A stretch of 13,225 nucleotides of DNA from Prevotellaceae bacterium (lineage in GTDB: Bacteria > Bacteroidota > Bacteroidia > Bacteroidales > Bacteroidaceae): positions 1-13,225 of the forward strand of contig CAJPLH010000041.1 in the NCBI GenBank assembly GCA_905371275.1. Reading direction: 5' to 3'. The position numbers and the translations under genes are program-made. The stretch's first letter is position 1, and each line of letters begins with the position of its first letter. Positions 1 through 8,518 of the stretch are shown here, one piece after another. A model generated the notes under the pieces. That model saw only the letters and a program-made list of their open reading frames with translations, was not told where the DNA came from and did no database searches.

Positions 1-823
1 CAACAAGATGCGTTTTCATTGTCTGTTGTTCGGTTATAGAAGATTGGCAGATGTACCGCTCAAGGCGATACCGGTCAATTTTGTTGTTTTCGTTTTGGTC
101 TTAGGAGTGAGGTACGAGTCGGTTTCACAATGTGGTGAAATGGTTATGTCGAAACTTTTGAACAAAACTGTGAAACTTCATCAGCATAGTGCGGAAAATT
201 AGTCTAACAACCTCTATTTTGCAAACTGAACTTGCAGTTTTAGTTTGTTTTCGATGGCGAATTTGAGATTTTTTTTCGAGTTCTCCAAATTATTTCTGCT
301 TTTTTTCTCATCGAGTGGTCATTTTTCGAGAAAAAGCCCCTATTTCCTCCTGAAGGATGGGAGAAACGAGGAAACTTGCGAAAGAAATCCTATAATTGCA
401 GCTACACCCTAGTGAGCAAAAGTAACAGCGTTGAAGCCGAATCCAAGGTTGCATTAGATTACAAAACACGTCTAAAAAGGATTAGTTCAACACGCATAAA
501 ACGTGCTTCAAAGGGTAAATTGCTTGGTAATTTGACAGAATATATTCTCATATTTTACGTATATCACATCAAACAATGCACCAATATCAACAAGCAAGCA
601 AAAAAACAAAATCACAAATTATAAACAAAAGCATTGACATACGACACAATAACTAGAATTCCTAAAACAGATTCGAAAGTTTGCGATTTCTCACCATTCG
701 AAACATATAAGAAAATGGAATAAGCGAAGGCTAGAAATATCATACATTTTCACAAGAAACAAAGCGATAAACTATCAAAATCAACACTTCAAGAGGGAAA
801 TAACGAAGAAAAAGAAACTTTTT
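1..823. other. AT-rich intergenic region, no supported gene
   Basis: No convincing gene is visible here. The short open frames at 8-202 and 376-624 have no recognisable domain and start in unlikely contexts. At the extreme left edge a minus-strand ATG at 19-17 would begin a protein reading MKTHLV before the window ends; a plus-strand frame ending at 37-39 (TAG) could equally be the tail of an upstream gene. Neither can be judged from so few codons. Small inverted repeats are present, such as TTTCAC/GTGAAA at 123-140 and TTTTTC/GAGAAA around 310-325, but none has the stem plus T-run of a terminator. Confidence 0.6.
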
Positions 824-855
824 CTTGTCAGAACGAGCAACAAAAAGTATATTTG
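824..855 (+). promoter_or_regulatory. Bacteroidetes-type promoter of the SusC/SusD operon
   Basis: A -33-like CTTG at 824-827 is followed, after a 20-base spacer, by TATATTTG at 848-855, an exact match to the Bacteroidetes -7 consensus TAnnTTTG. The spacing is what is expected for the Bacteroidetes primary sigma factor. Transcription would begin near 862, leaving a leader of about 75 bases before the ATG at 936. The match also argues against translation starting at the in-frame TTG at 825, because that codon lies inside the promoter. Confidence 0.65.
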
Positions 856-935
856 CAAACGAATTACTGCATAATATAAGTAACAACCTTCGTTTATGCA
901 AAGATTCAACTGCTCATTTCATCATTTATCACACC

Positions 936-3900
936 ATGCCAATGAGGACAAATCCCACACTTCGTAGTTTTATGGCCGCCATCATTGCGGCAGGCGCCTT
1001 GACGGCCGCCACTCCCCTAGCAGCTCAATCCCTTTCCACCTCACAAACCGCCGCGGAAGACAACGTGGTGGCGGGTATGGTGTTTAACAAACAGGGAGAA
1101 CCCCTCGTTGGGGCTTATGTGCGAGTAACTCTGGGGCGCAAAGTTTGGACAGCGCAAACTGACAACAAGGGTGCTTATCGGTTGAAATTGCCTGCTGGCA
1201 CCAACAAAGGCAATCTCACCATCTCGGCTTCTTACATTGGTATGAAGCGACAAACCAAAAGCGGCAAAAACAACGTGGCGCACTACGACTTTATGCTCGA
1301 TGATCACAGCCAAAGTCTTGGAGAAGCCGTGGTGACGGGCTATGGCACGATTTCCACTCGTGAGAAGACAAGTGCGATCACGTCGTTGAAGATGGAAGAA
1401 ATCTTGATGCCGGGTATGACAAGTTTGGAACAAGCGCTCGAAGGTCGTGTGCCTGATATGGTGTTTATGCAAAACTCGGGTGAAGTGGGTGCAACGGCGC
1501 GTATGCGCATCCGTGGTACGTCTACCCTCATCGGCAACCGCGAACCGCTGTGGGTGCTCGATGGCATCCCCCTCTCCGATCCGGTGGACGTGACCAACGA
1601 ACAGCTCAACGACCCTGACTACATCAACTACATTGGTAATGCGATTTCGGGCATCAACCCTCAAGACATTGAGCGCGTCGATGTGCTGAAAGATGCTGCT
1701 GCAACGGCTCTCTACGGCACTCGTGCGGCAAATGGTGTGATTGTGGTGACCACTAAAAAGGGTGAACCAGGACCTCCGCGCATCACCTACAACAGTCAGC
1801 TGAAATATACGGCACGTCCGCGCTATTCTGACCGTGACATTAATTTGATGAACTCTCAAGAGCGTGTGCAGTTTGGTCAGGAGTTGATGAATCTCCACTA
1901 CACTTTCCCCAACAACATGACGATGGTGGGATATGAAGGAGCTTATCATCGTTTTATCACTGGACAAACAGACTACAAGGGTTTCTTGGCAGAAGTGCAG
2001 CGCGCTGAAACGGTGAACACCGACTGGTTTAAGTTGCTGACACACGATACTTTCAACCACAACCACACTGTCGCTCTCTCCGGAGGTAGCGAAACAGCAA
2101 GATATTATGCTTCGCTGGGATATAACCGCGAAGAGGGGGTGCAACTGCACCACAACAACGACCGCTACACAGCTTCGCTCAACATGCAAACGCGCATAGC
2201 GAAGGTGATTCAAGCCAACATTCGTTTGAATGCAAATGTGCAGAAAAAGACACAACTCCCAGGAGAACTCGATCCTTTGGGTTATGCTTATGGCACTACG
2301 CGTGCGCTACCTGCCTTCAACAACGATGGTTCTTATTTCTTCTACCAACGTCATGCCTACAATGTGGGAAATGGCAAGAACGAGCAATATAAATATGCTT
2401 ACAACATTCTCAATGAGATGGAGAATACTGAGAAGTTGTATAGTTCGAACGGTATCATGGCAGCACTCGATTTGACCTATCGTTTCAAGACGCTGCTCGA
2501 TTTCACGCTCACCACTTCTTATCAGCGCACCCACTCCGACAACTCCACTTGGTTTGGCGAAAAAACCAACTATGCTGCTCAGTTGCGCAATGCAGAATAT
2601 GGACAAGATCCTATTCCTGGTAATTATGGACTCAGCGATATGCCTTACGGGGGTGTCTACAACATGGGGACGAACGTGAACGAGAACTTTACGCTTCGTG
2701 CACAAGCTAATTTCCGCCATGCGTTGGGAGAAAAGAAACAACATCTGCTCAGTGCCTCATTAGGATATGAAATGAATGTGTCGAACACCGACGGATATAG
2801 TGAGAACACGCGCGGATTTTTCAAAAGTCGCGGTTTGAAATACGTCAATATGACGGCCGAGGAAATGAATCGTTTCCCACAATATGCTTCGTGGGTGGCA
2901 CACAATCATCCCACACTCCGTGCCGACAAGACACACCGTTTGAGTGGTTATGCCATTTTCTCCTATTCTTATGGAAGTTTGTTCTCTTTGAGCGCAAACA
3001 CACGTTTCGATGCTTCCAACAAGTTTGGTTCACGCAGCAATGAAAAGTTCCTTCCTGTGTGGTCCGCATCAGGTATGCTCAATCTGAAGTCGCTGCTCTT
3101 GCGTCCGTATGATGCCGTGAGCGATTTGCGCCTGCGCACTTCTTTCGGTAAAACGGGAAATATGGTGGACAACCAAACGCCTAATTTGCTGTTGCGTCAA
3201 GAAAGCATCGACACTTATTATGGAGAAAATGTGTCGAAAGTGGACGCCTTGCCTAATCCTAACCTGCGTTGGGAACAAACCGACCAATGGAACGTGGGAA
3301 TTGATGGTTCGTTCTTCGACTATCGCATCACCGCAGGCGTAGATGCCTACTACAAGCACACGAAAGATGCCTTCGACAATACGTTGGTTTCTCCCTTTAA
3401 TGGTGTGGAAAGCTATGTGATGAACGGCAGCGACATCACCAACAGCGGTTTCAGCATCAATGTTTCGGCTTATCCCATCAAAACGCGCGACTGGTCGTGG
3501 CTGGTTTCAGCCAACTATTCTGTAGTTTTCAACAGAATCAACACAAAAACCGCCAATAAATATAAGATTGAACAATATCTCAACGGCGCTGCCATTATGG
3601 ACGGCAAGTCGATTGGCACTTTCTATAGCTATAACTTCATCGGACTCGACCCACAAAATGGTCTTCCCCTCTTCGATGATTATCGCGACCGTCAGCACTT
3701 GCTCGAAGGACAGCCGCTCGACCGCATAATGGATCGCGTGGGAGTGGTTAGTGGAAGTCGCGAACCCAACTTCGCAGGCTCATTCTACAGCACTTTGCGC
3801 TATCAACAGTGGTCGCTCTCCGCAAGTTTCAACTATACTCTGGGCAATAAGATTCGCAAATTCGCCTTATATAAAGATGTGTTAGACGGCGTTTCATCGG

Positions 3901-4343
3901 AAAACAACGTGCGCAAGGAGTTTACCCAGCGTTGGCGCAAACCTGGTGATGAGCGTCACACCCAACTTCCTTCGCTCATCAGTCCGAGCGATCCAGCTTT
4001 CCAAGAAAATCGTTACCACTGGAGTGCTGCTACTCCTGCTGCAACTCAAGGTTTTGAAACTTTTGCCGACAACTATTGGATGATGTACGACAACTCGAAT
4101 GCGCGCGTAGTTTCCGGAAGTTATTTACGTCTGAGCAATCTCGCTTTGCGCTATCAATTCACACGCAAACAACTCAAAGGACTTCCCTTCTCCAACCTCG
4201 CACTCGATGCAGCAATGAGCAATGTTTTCACCTTGAAATCCTCTGCTCTTGAAGGACAAGACCCCACACAATCGGGGTTCTCACTGCAAACTTCCCTCTC
4301 TCTTCGACCATCCTTCACCTTTGGTTTGAGAATTTCGTTTTAA
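936..4343 (+). CDS. SusC/RagA-family TonB-dependent outer-membrane transporter
   Basis: This is the outer-membrane barrel of a SusCD pair; it takes up a substrate captured by the SusD lipoprotein using TonB energy. The 1135-residue product has a signal peptide at about 1-31 (hydrophobic AAIIAAGALTAATPLAA, cleavage near AAQS), a carboxypeptidase-D-regulatory-like domain at about 44-123, a TonB-box-like EAVVTGYG at 130-137, and a plug domain to about 276 ending in the SusC signature (RVDVLKDAAATALYGTRAANG). A long beta-barrel follows, ending in the terminal aromatic of ...FTFGLRISF, as outer-membrane barrels do. The frame stays open upstream to a TTG at 825, but that codon sits inside the promoter and the ATG at 936 opens a normal signal peptide; ATG at 942 is also possible. 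The substrate cannot be read from the sequence. The lack of glycoside hydrolases nearby argues against a glycan system. Confidence 0.95.
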   Translation: MPMRTNPTLRSFMAAIIAAGALTAATPLAAQSLSTSQTAAEDNVVAGMVFNKQGEPLVGAYVRVTLGRKVWTAQTDNKGAYRLKLPAGTNKGNLTISASYIGMKRQTKSGKNNVAHYDFMLDDHSQSLGEAVVTGYGTISTREKTSAITSLKMEEILMPGMTSLEQALEGRVPDMVFMQNSGEVGATARMRIRGTSTLIGNREPLWVLDGIPLSDPVDVTNEQLNDPDYINYIGNAISGINPQDIERVDVLKDAAATALYGTRAANGVIVVTTKKGEPGPPRITYNSQLKYTARPRYSDRDINLMNSQERVQFGQELMNLHYTFPNNMTMVGYEGAYHRFITGQTDYKGFLAEVQRAETVNTDWFKLLTHDTFNHNHTVALSGGSETARYYASLGYNREEGVQLHHNNDRYTASLNMQTRIAKVIQANIRLNANVQKKTQLPGELDPLGYAYGTTRALPAFNNDGSYFFYQRHAYNVGNGKNEQYKYAYNILNEMENTEKLYSSNGIMAALDLTYRFKTLLDFTLTTSYQRTHSDNSTWFGEKTNYAAQLRNAEYGQDPIPGNYGLSDMPYGGVYNMGTNVNENFTLRAQANFRHALGEKKQHLLSASLGYEMNVSNTDGYSENTRGFFKSRGLKYVNMTAEEMNRFPQYASWVAHNHPTLRADKTHRLSGYAIFSYSYGSLFSLSANTRFDASNKFGSRSNEKFLPVWSASGMLNLKSLLLRPYDAVSDLRLRTSFGKTGNMVDNQTPNLLLRQESIDTYYGENVSKVDALPNPNLRWEQTDQWNVGIDGSFFDYRITAGVDAYYKHTKDAFDNTLVSPFNGVESYVMNGSDITNSGFSINVSAYPIKTRDWSWLVSANYSVVFNRINTKTANKYKIEQYLNGAAIMDGKSIGTFYSYNFIGLDPQNGLPLFDDYRDRQHLLEGQPLDRIMDRVGVVSGSREPNFAGSFYSTLRYQQWSLSASFNYTLGNKIRKFALYKDVLDGVSSENNVRKEFTQRWRKPGDERHTQLPSLISPSDPAFQENRYHWSAATPAATQGFETFADNYWMMYDNSNARVVSGSYLRLSNLALRYQFTRKQLKGLPFSNLALDAAMSNVFTLKSSALEGQDPTQSGFSLQTSLSLRPSFTFGLRISF

Positions 4344-4424
4344 TCATCTCCCATCTTGATGCAGACTCCACGCGCTTTCTACACAGTGCAGAAAGTCAAA
4401 GCCTCAACAAAGCATAGATTTCTT

Positions 4425-6053
4425 ATGAATCACAAGTTTTCGACCCTCGCACTTGCTCTTTCTCTCCTAGGCACTGCAAGTTGCAATGACTTCCTCGACC
4501 AGTATTCTCAAGACCGCGTCGTCGCTAAGTCGGTGCAAGACCTCAACGAACTCCTGGTGGGAGATGTTTATCTCAAAAGCGAAGCTGTCAATAAAGGTGT
4601 TTCTGCTAACACCTATGGCTTTATCAACATCCTCGACGACGACATCAACACCACTGGCACCTCGCAGCAAGGCAACATTGGCAACACGGCTTGGACACAA
4701 ACCGTGGCTCCTATGTATGGCTACTTCACTTGGCAACAAGATGTGCGCTACAACTATGGTCGCACCAACAAAAACAACGACGATGCTACCATCAAGAAGC
4801 TCTACACACGTATCAATCACGTCAACAACATTGTTGAGTTGATCGAAAATATGCAGCATTCCACCCAAGAAGACGATGCGCTCTACCATCGTGTCAAGGG
4901 AGAAGCTCTCTTTGTTCGCTCACAATTCTACTTCACACTTGCCAATCTCTATGGACGACCTTATCGTCTCGACTCTGCCAACGTTGATCTTTGTGTTCCC
5001 TTGAAACTCACCTCCTATGTAGAGCACCAGAAAGACAAGGAAACGCAATTTTCACGCGCCACCAACGCTGAAGTCTACGCACAAATGGCAAAAGACTTAG
5101 AGACTGCCGCTAGCGAACTCACCACTGCTCCTCAACCCGACCGCTTCCGTCTGCACCGTGCATCGGCCGAAGCCGCCAATCTCCTGCTGAGTCGCGTGTA
5201 TCTCTATATGCAACGCTGGAATGATGCTGAAAAAGCAGCTCGCAAGGTGGTGCAAAGTCCACGTGCAAAACTCACACCCATTGCTGCTCTTCAGTCAGGT
5301 AAGCCCTTTTTGACACGCAACAACCCAGAAATCCTTTTCACACAAGGATCCAACTATTTGGCTGCCACCGACCGCAATACTTCGCTCACGGGAGCTCCAG
5401 CCGACTATTGTGTTACGCAAGAATTGTACGACTTGTTCTCTGAATTTGATGCACGTCGCAACGCGTTTTTCAGCAAAAACTCTCTCTCCGACAGCATTGG
5501 ATTGACCAATAAATACGAACGAACCAACGAAGCCAACCACGTCTCCGATGGTTTCACCCTGCGCACTGCCGAAGCCTATCTCAATCTGGCCGAAGCCTTG
5601 GTGATGCAAGGCAAAGAAGCCGAAGCCAACTCGGTGCTTCATCAGCTGCAACGTCAACGCATTGACGACAAGTTGGACGACAGAACGGGAGAAGAACTCG
5701 TGAATGAGATTCGCAACGAACGCCGCCGCGAACTCTGTTTCGAGGGTCACCGATGGTTCGATCTCCGTCGCTATAGTGTATTGGAAAAGCATCCTTTACA
5801 CAAGACCGTTGTACACGCTTTCAATGCCTACACGGAGCAAAACTCATTTCTCACCACGCACCTCTTCACTCTTCCCTCAGGTGATGCGGCTTACACCTTC
5901 TCTCTTCCCGAGAGTTTCGTATCGTTCGACAAGGTGCCGATGCCCAACAACCTCCGTCCCGAACGCGTGGAGGTGAAGAAACCTCGCGAATTGCCCGAAC
6001 TTCCCAAAGAAGACGAAGAAGGCAACAACACCGAGACACCTCCCGCTCCCTAA
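4425..6053 (+). CDS. SusD/RagB-family substrate-binding outer-membrane lipoprotein
   Basis: This surface lipoprotein is expected to cap the SusC barrel and bind the substrate. It lies 81 bases downstream of susC. The 542-residue product has a lipoprotein signal ending LLGTASC (lipidated Cys20) followed by NDFLDQ, a very typical SusD mature N-terminus. TPR-like helical segments follow (for example HRVKGEALFVRSQFYFTLANLYGRPY near 155-180 and AEAANLLLSRVYLYMQRWNDAEKA near 248-271). The conserved SusD C-terminal motif ERRRELCFEGHRWFDLRRY lies at about 432-450. The ATG at 4425 is chosen because it directly precedes the lipoprotein signal; the frame extends to a TTG at 4356 with no signal-like sequence. 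After the usual SusD end, residues about 516-542 form a proline- and glutamate-rich tail (PRELPELPKEDEEG, then PPAP) that is not a standard part of the fold. Confidence 0.95.
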   Translation: MNHKFSTLALALSLLGTASCNDFLDQYSQDRVVAKSVQDLNELLVGDVYLKSEAVNKGVSANTYGFINILDDDINTTGTSQQGNIGNTAWTQTVAPMYGYFTWQQDVRYNYGRTNKNNDDATIKKLYTRINHVNNIVELIENMQHSTQEDDALYHRVKGEALFVRSQFYFTLANLYGRPYRLDSANVDLCVPLKLTSYVEHQKDKETQFSRATNAEVYAQMAKDLETAASELTTAPQPDRFRLHRASAEAANLLLSRVYLYMQRWNDAEKAARKVVQSPRAKLTPIAALQSGKPFLTRNNPEILFTQGSNYLAATDRNTSLTGAPADYCVTQELYDLFSEFDARRNAFFSKNSLSDSIGLTNKYERTNEANHVSDGFTLRTAEAYLNLAEALVMQGKEAEANSVLHQLQRQRIDDKLDDRTGEELVNEIRNERRRELCFEGHRWFDLRRYSVLEKHPLHKTVVHAFNAYTEQNSFLTTHLFTLPSGDAAYTFSLPESFVSFDKVPMPNNLRPERVEVKKPRELPELPKEDEEGNNTETPPAP

Positions 6054-6161
6054 GCATCCTCGCACCACTCTACGAGGAGCCACGCTAACGGATTGAGCTT
6101 CCTCCGCGAAAAGCGACAACACCATACGTTTCTCAACATTTCAAGCATCTCCCCACCCCTT

Positions 6162-7253
6162 ATGAAACATATCTTTTTGTTCCTCTGTTCTGTTCTTGCA
6201 CTCTCAGCCTGCAGTAGCGAAGAGCCCATCACACCGAGGCTCACTTACGGCAACGACTTTATCATCACCGACCAACCCAACGATTCCATCCAACATGAGC
6301 GCTATTTGCTCTACAAGGATTTCGGAGTCCCCGTCTATTTCAACGACACCATCGCAAAACATACCGAAGGCATAGGAGTAGATGGAAAACCACGCACCAC
6401 CTATGAAACAGTCGATCTCAACTGGACGTTCTCTGGTTACAACCGCGGTGTGAAATACTCTTACGTCTATCTCACAGCTCCCGAAGACCAAATGCGCGCA
6501 CTCCGTTTCATTCGCAGCTATCTCGGACAGATTTCCCAACCTATGCGACCTTTTAGTATCCTTGTGGCCGACACTCTCACAGCCACTTCGACACACCGCA
6601 CACAACAACCCACTTTCCACGTGGGATTTCGCACTCTTGTGCTTGCTCAAGTGCGCGCGCTCACAGATTCTGCCAAAGTAGCCACACAAATCAATACCAT
6701 CGTGCAGAGTATGGTGAGCGATCGTGTCAAAGCACAAACGGCACTCTGCGGACGTTTTGCCGAAGTGAGCAAAACTAACGGATGGTATGGTCAAGAGTGG
6801 AAGAAGCTCAACAACACCTATACGCTCCCCACGGTCTTAGACTTAGGCAAAAAGAGTTTCATCTATTCCGTCAATGCTCTCTTCGACGAACCGCCTTTCA
6901 CCCCCTATCAGCACGAAGACATCGTCACTTTGTTGTTGCGCCAAACCGAAGGCAAAGAACCTCTGGCGCAAGACGAGGAAGAAGCACAAAATATACGCAA
7001 CGCTATGATGGGTGAAATTGCACAATTCGGTTTCATCGCAGGTTGGAAACAGTCAGGGGCTTACGCACCAAGCGACGACAACGAAGACCGCGAACAATAT
7101 CTTCAAGCCTTGCTCTATTTGGGTGATGGTGGATTCCGTCAACGCTATGGCAACTACCCTCTCGTGATGCAGAAATACGAGTTGCTCCACACCTTCATCA
7201 CCCAAACCCTTGGGTTGAACCTCAACTACAATCGCATCGAACGTTTTCCTTAA
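6162..7253 (+). CDS. Lipoprotein resembling substrate import-associated zinc metallohydrolase, HExxH motif missing
   Basis: This is a 363-residue lipoprotein with a signal ending LALSAC (Cys17), 108 bases after the SusD gene. Its order of segments recalls the SusCD-linked metallohydrolase lipoproteins (Peptidase_Mx1-like, 'substrate import-associated zinc metallohydrolase lipoprotein'). These are an early strand-rich segment near 45-62 (ERYLLYKDFGVPVYF), FAEVSKTNGWYGQEW near 199-213, FGFIAGW near 289-295 then NEDREQYLQALLYL near 307-320, and the closing helix VMQKYELLHTFITQTLGLNLN near 335-354. Where family members carry HHEFAHIL, this protein reads INTIVQSMVSDR (about 177-188), with no histidine or glutamate. 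The only HE pair, at 251-252, is followed by DIV and is not HExxH. I infer a non-catalytic accessory or binding lipoprotein on the outer membrane. The family assignment rests on remembered pattern only. The ATG at 6162 is chosen for the lipoprotein signal. Confidence 0.7.
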   Translation: MKHIFLFLCSVLALSACSSEEPITPRLTYGNDFIITDQPNDSIQHERYLLYKDFGVPVYFNDTIAKHTEGIGVDGKPRTTYETVDLNWTFSGYNRGVKYSYVYLTAPEDQMRALRFIRSYLGQISQPMRPFSILVADTLTATSTHRTQQPTFHVGFRTLVLAQVRALTDSAKVATQINTIVQSMVSDRVKAQTALCGRFAEVSKTNGWYGQEWKKLNNTYTLPTVLDLGKKSFIYSVNALFDEPPFTPYQHEDIVTLLLRQTEGKEPLAQDEEEAQNIRNAMMGEIAQFGFIAGWKQSGAYAPSDDNEDREQYLQALLYLGDGGFRQRYGNYPLVMQKYELLHTFITQTLGLNLNYNRIERFP

Positions 7254-7383
7254 GCCAAATGAGCAGAACCGAGCTTGCTCGAGTTATGCCATGGCGAGAA
7301 AACGAAGGATGAAATCCAACAATAAACCTCCGCATCGTTCCGTTTTTTGCACATTACTCACCGACAAAGTCTAAGTCCTCCTT

Positions 7384-8394
7384 ATGAAGTCCATACTATA
7401 TTCCCTCCTCCTACTAGTCACCTGCACACTCGTGGGTTGCCGCGACGACGAAACACGCGATTTCTCCTATCGCGCATCGTCAGTCACTGCTGGCCCCGAC
7501 TTCACCGACCCTCGCGACAGCAATGTCTATCACACCATTCGTGTAGGCAACCAACTTTGGTTGGCAGAAAATCTGCGCTTTGCTCCCAATGGATACAGCC
7601 TAGATGGAGCTTTCACTTGGGAAGAAACGCCCGTTAATCCAAAAACAATGGTGCCCGACAATCAGATTTTGGGACAAATCATTGAGGATCTCTTCAAAGA
7701 CCCCAAGTTTGATGGATGGAAAGTAGAAGGAACACCCATCGACAATTTCGTGCTCCCCTATTTCAAACAATTCAAGCGTGGTCGATTCACCGCCGAACAA
7801 CTACGCGAAAACATCGCCTATCTCAACCCCGCTTTCGACGACACCCTCACCACTCGCCTCGCTAGTTTTGCTCAACAACCTGCCGCTCGCGCTAAATATG
7901 GTCGTGCCAACTTCGAAAAAGCGGAGAAAGCCAACGGAGGATACGTCAAAAAATATGGTTTCCTCTATTCTTTTGAAGCCGCTCAAAAAGCGGTTCCTGA
8001 AGGTTGGCGTCTACCCTCCGACAAAGATTGGCAACAACTAGAACAAGCCTTCGGACTCTCTGCACAAGAAGCGCAGCGCAACAATGCGTGGCGCGGTGCA
8101 GGCTTAGGCACCGTGATGAGCGAAGGTGGAGCAAGCGGATTCAATGCTCCTCTCGGTGGTACCAATGCTTACCAAAAATCTCGCGGACAACTCTACATCG
8201 GACGTGGAAAATCGTGGTACTATTGGACTTCTACTCCCGTCACCCTCAACGATTCCCTTCAAGGTGCCATCGTGCGTATGTCTTCGCATTTCAACGACAA
8301 GGTGTGGCGCGGCACTTCTCGTATTGACAATATGGCGCGCTCCGTGCTCTACAGCGTGCGCTGTGTCAAAGATGTGACTGCCACGAACAAATAA
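7384..8394 (+). CDS. FISUMP-domain (Fibrobacter succinogenes major paralogous domain) lipoprotein
   Basis: This 336-residue product has a lipoprotein signal ending LVGC (Cys19). It carries the hallmarks of the FISUMP domain, common in surface or secreted proteins of Bacteroidetes and Fibrobacteres and of unknown biochemical role. Those visible are DPRDSNVYHTIRVGNQLWLAENL (about 42-64), GFLYSFEAA (192-200), PEGWRLPSDKDWQQLE (205-220), SGFNAPLGG (251-259), a YYWTST block (279-284), and the closing SVRCVKD (324-330). Normally the first block is followed quickly by the G[YF]LY block. Here they are separated by about 125 residues (65-190), mostly charged and probably helical, which is an unusually large insertion. 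The gene sits 130 bases after the metallohydrolase-like lipoprotein and is probably co-transcribed. An accessory surface protein of the import system is the likely role. Confidence 0.85.
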   Translation: MKSILYSLLLLVTCTLVGCRDDETRDFSYRASSVTAGPDFTDPRDSNVYHTIRVGNQLWLAENLRFAPNGYSLDGAFTWEETPVNPKTMVPDNQILGQIIEDLFKDPKFDGWKVEGTPIDNFVLPYFKQFKRGRFTAEQLRENIAYLNPAFDDTLTTRLASFAQQPAARAKYGRANFEKAEKANGGYVKKYGFLYSFEAAQKAVPEGWRLPSDKDWQQLEQAFGLSAQEAQRNNAWRGAGLGTVMSEGGASGFNAPLGGTNAYQKSRGQLYIGRGKSWYYWTSTPVTLNDSLQGAIVRMSSHFNDKVWRGTSRIDNMARSVLYSVRCVKDVTATNK

Positions 8395-8407
8395 ATAGCC
8401 TATTTTA

Positions 8408-8429
8408 GGAGAAATCATCCCTTTTCTCC
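8408..8429 (+). other. Hairpin in the spacer before the thioredoxin gene
   Basis: GGAGAAA at 8408-8414 pairs with TTTCTCC at 8423-8429 around an 8-base loop. No T-run follows, so it is not a standard intrinsic terminator. It could attenuate or stabilise the transcript between the lipoprotein genes and the two periplasmic enzyme genes, but may be chance. Confidence 0.3.
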
Positions 8430-8462
8430 GACTAATCGTCTACATCTTCCAGAAAGAATCCG

Positions 8463-8470
8463 TACCTTTG
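8463..8470 (+). promoter_or_regulatory. Possible internal -7 element (TAnnTTTG)
   Basis: TACCTTTG matches the Bacteroidetes -7 consensus and lies 48 bases before the thioredoxin gene start, just after a spacer hairpin. No TTG or TTTG is found at the expected distance upstream, so it is only half a promoter. If active, it would give the last two genes a start of their own. Confidence 0.3.
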
Positions 8471-8518
8471 ACGAAATTTCTCACAAGAATACATCCTACG
8501 TCTAAGCATTTTCTCTAT

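Noticed and set aside
8..202. A 64-codon plus-strand open frame near the left edge
   Set aside because: No domain or coherent hydrophobic pattern is seen; it is probably chance, though the edge prevents certainty.
376..624. An 82-codon plus-strand open frame
   Set aside because: It begins at TTG, is rich in Lys, Ser and Asn as AT-rich non-coding DNA would be, and has no recognisable domain.
634..639. TTGACA resembling a sigma-70 -35 box
   Set aside because: No -10 box follows at 16-18 bases, and Bacteroidetes use a different consensus; the promoter at 824-855 is a much better match.
1041..2255. A 404-codon open frame on the minus strand
   Set aside because: It lies wholly antisense to the conserved N-terminal, plug and early barrel regions of the SusC gene. 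The translation has no domain or signal and is His/Val/Arg-rich, as expected for an antisense shadow.
7270..7281. CGAGC-TT-GCTCG hairpin after the metallohydrolase-like gene
   Set aside because: The stem is only five pairs with a 2-base loop and has no T-run, so it is unlikely to terminate or regulate.
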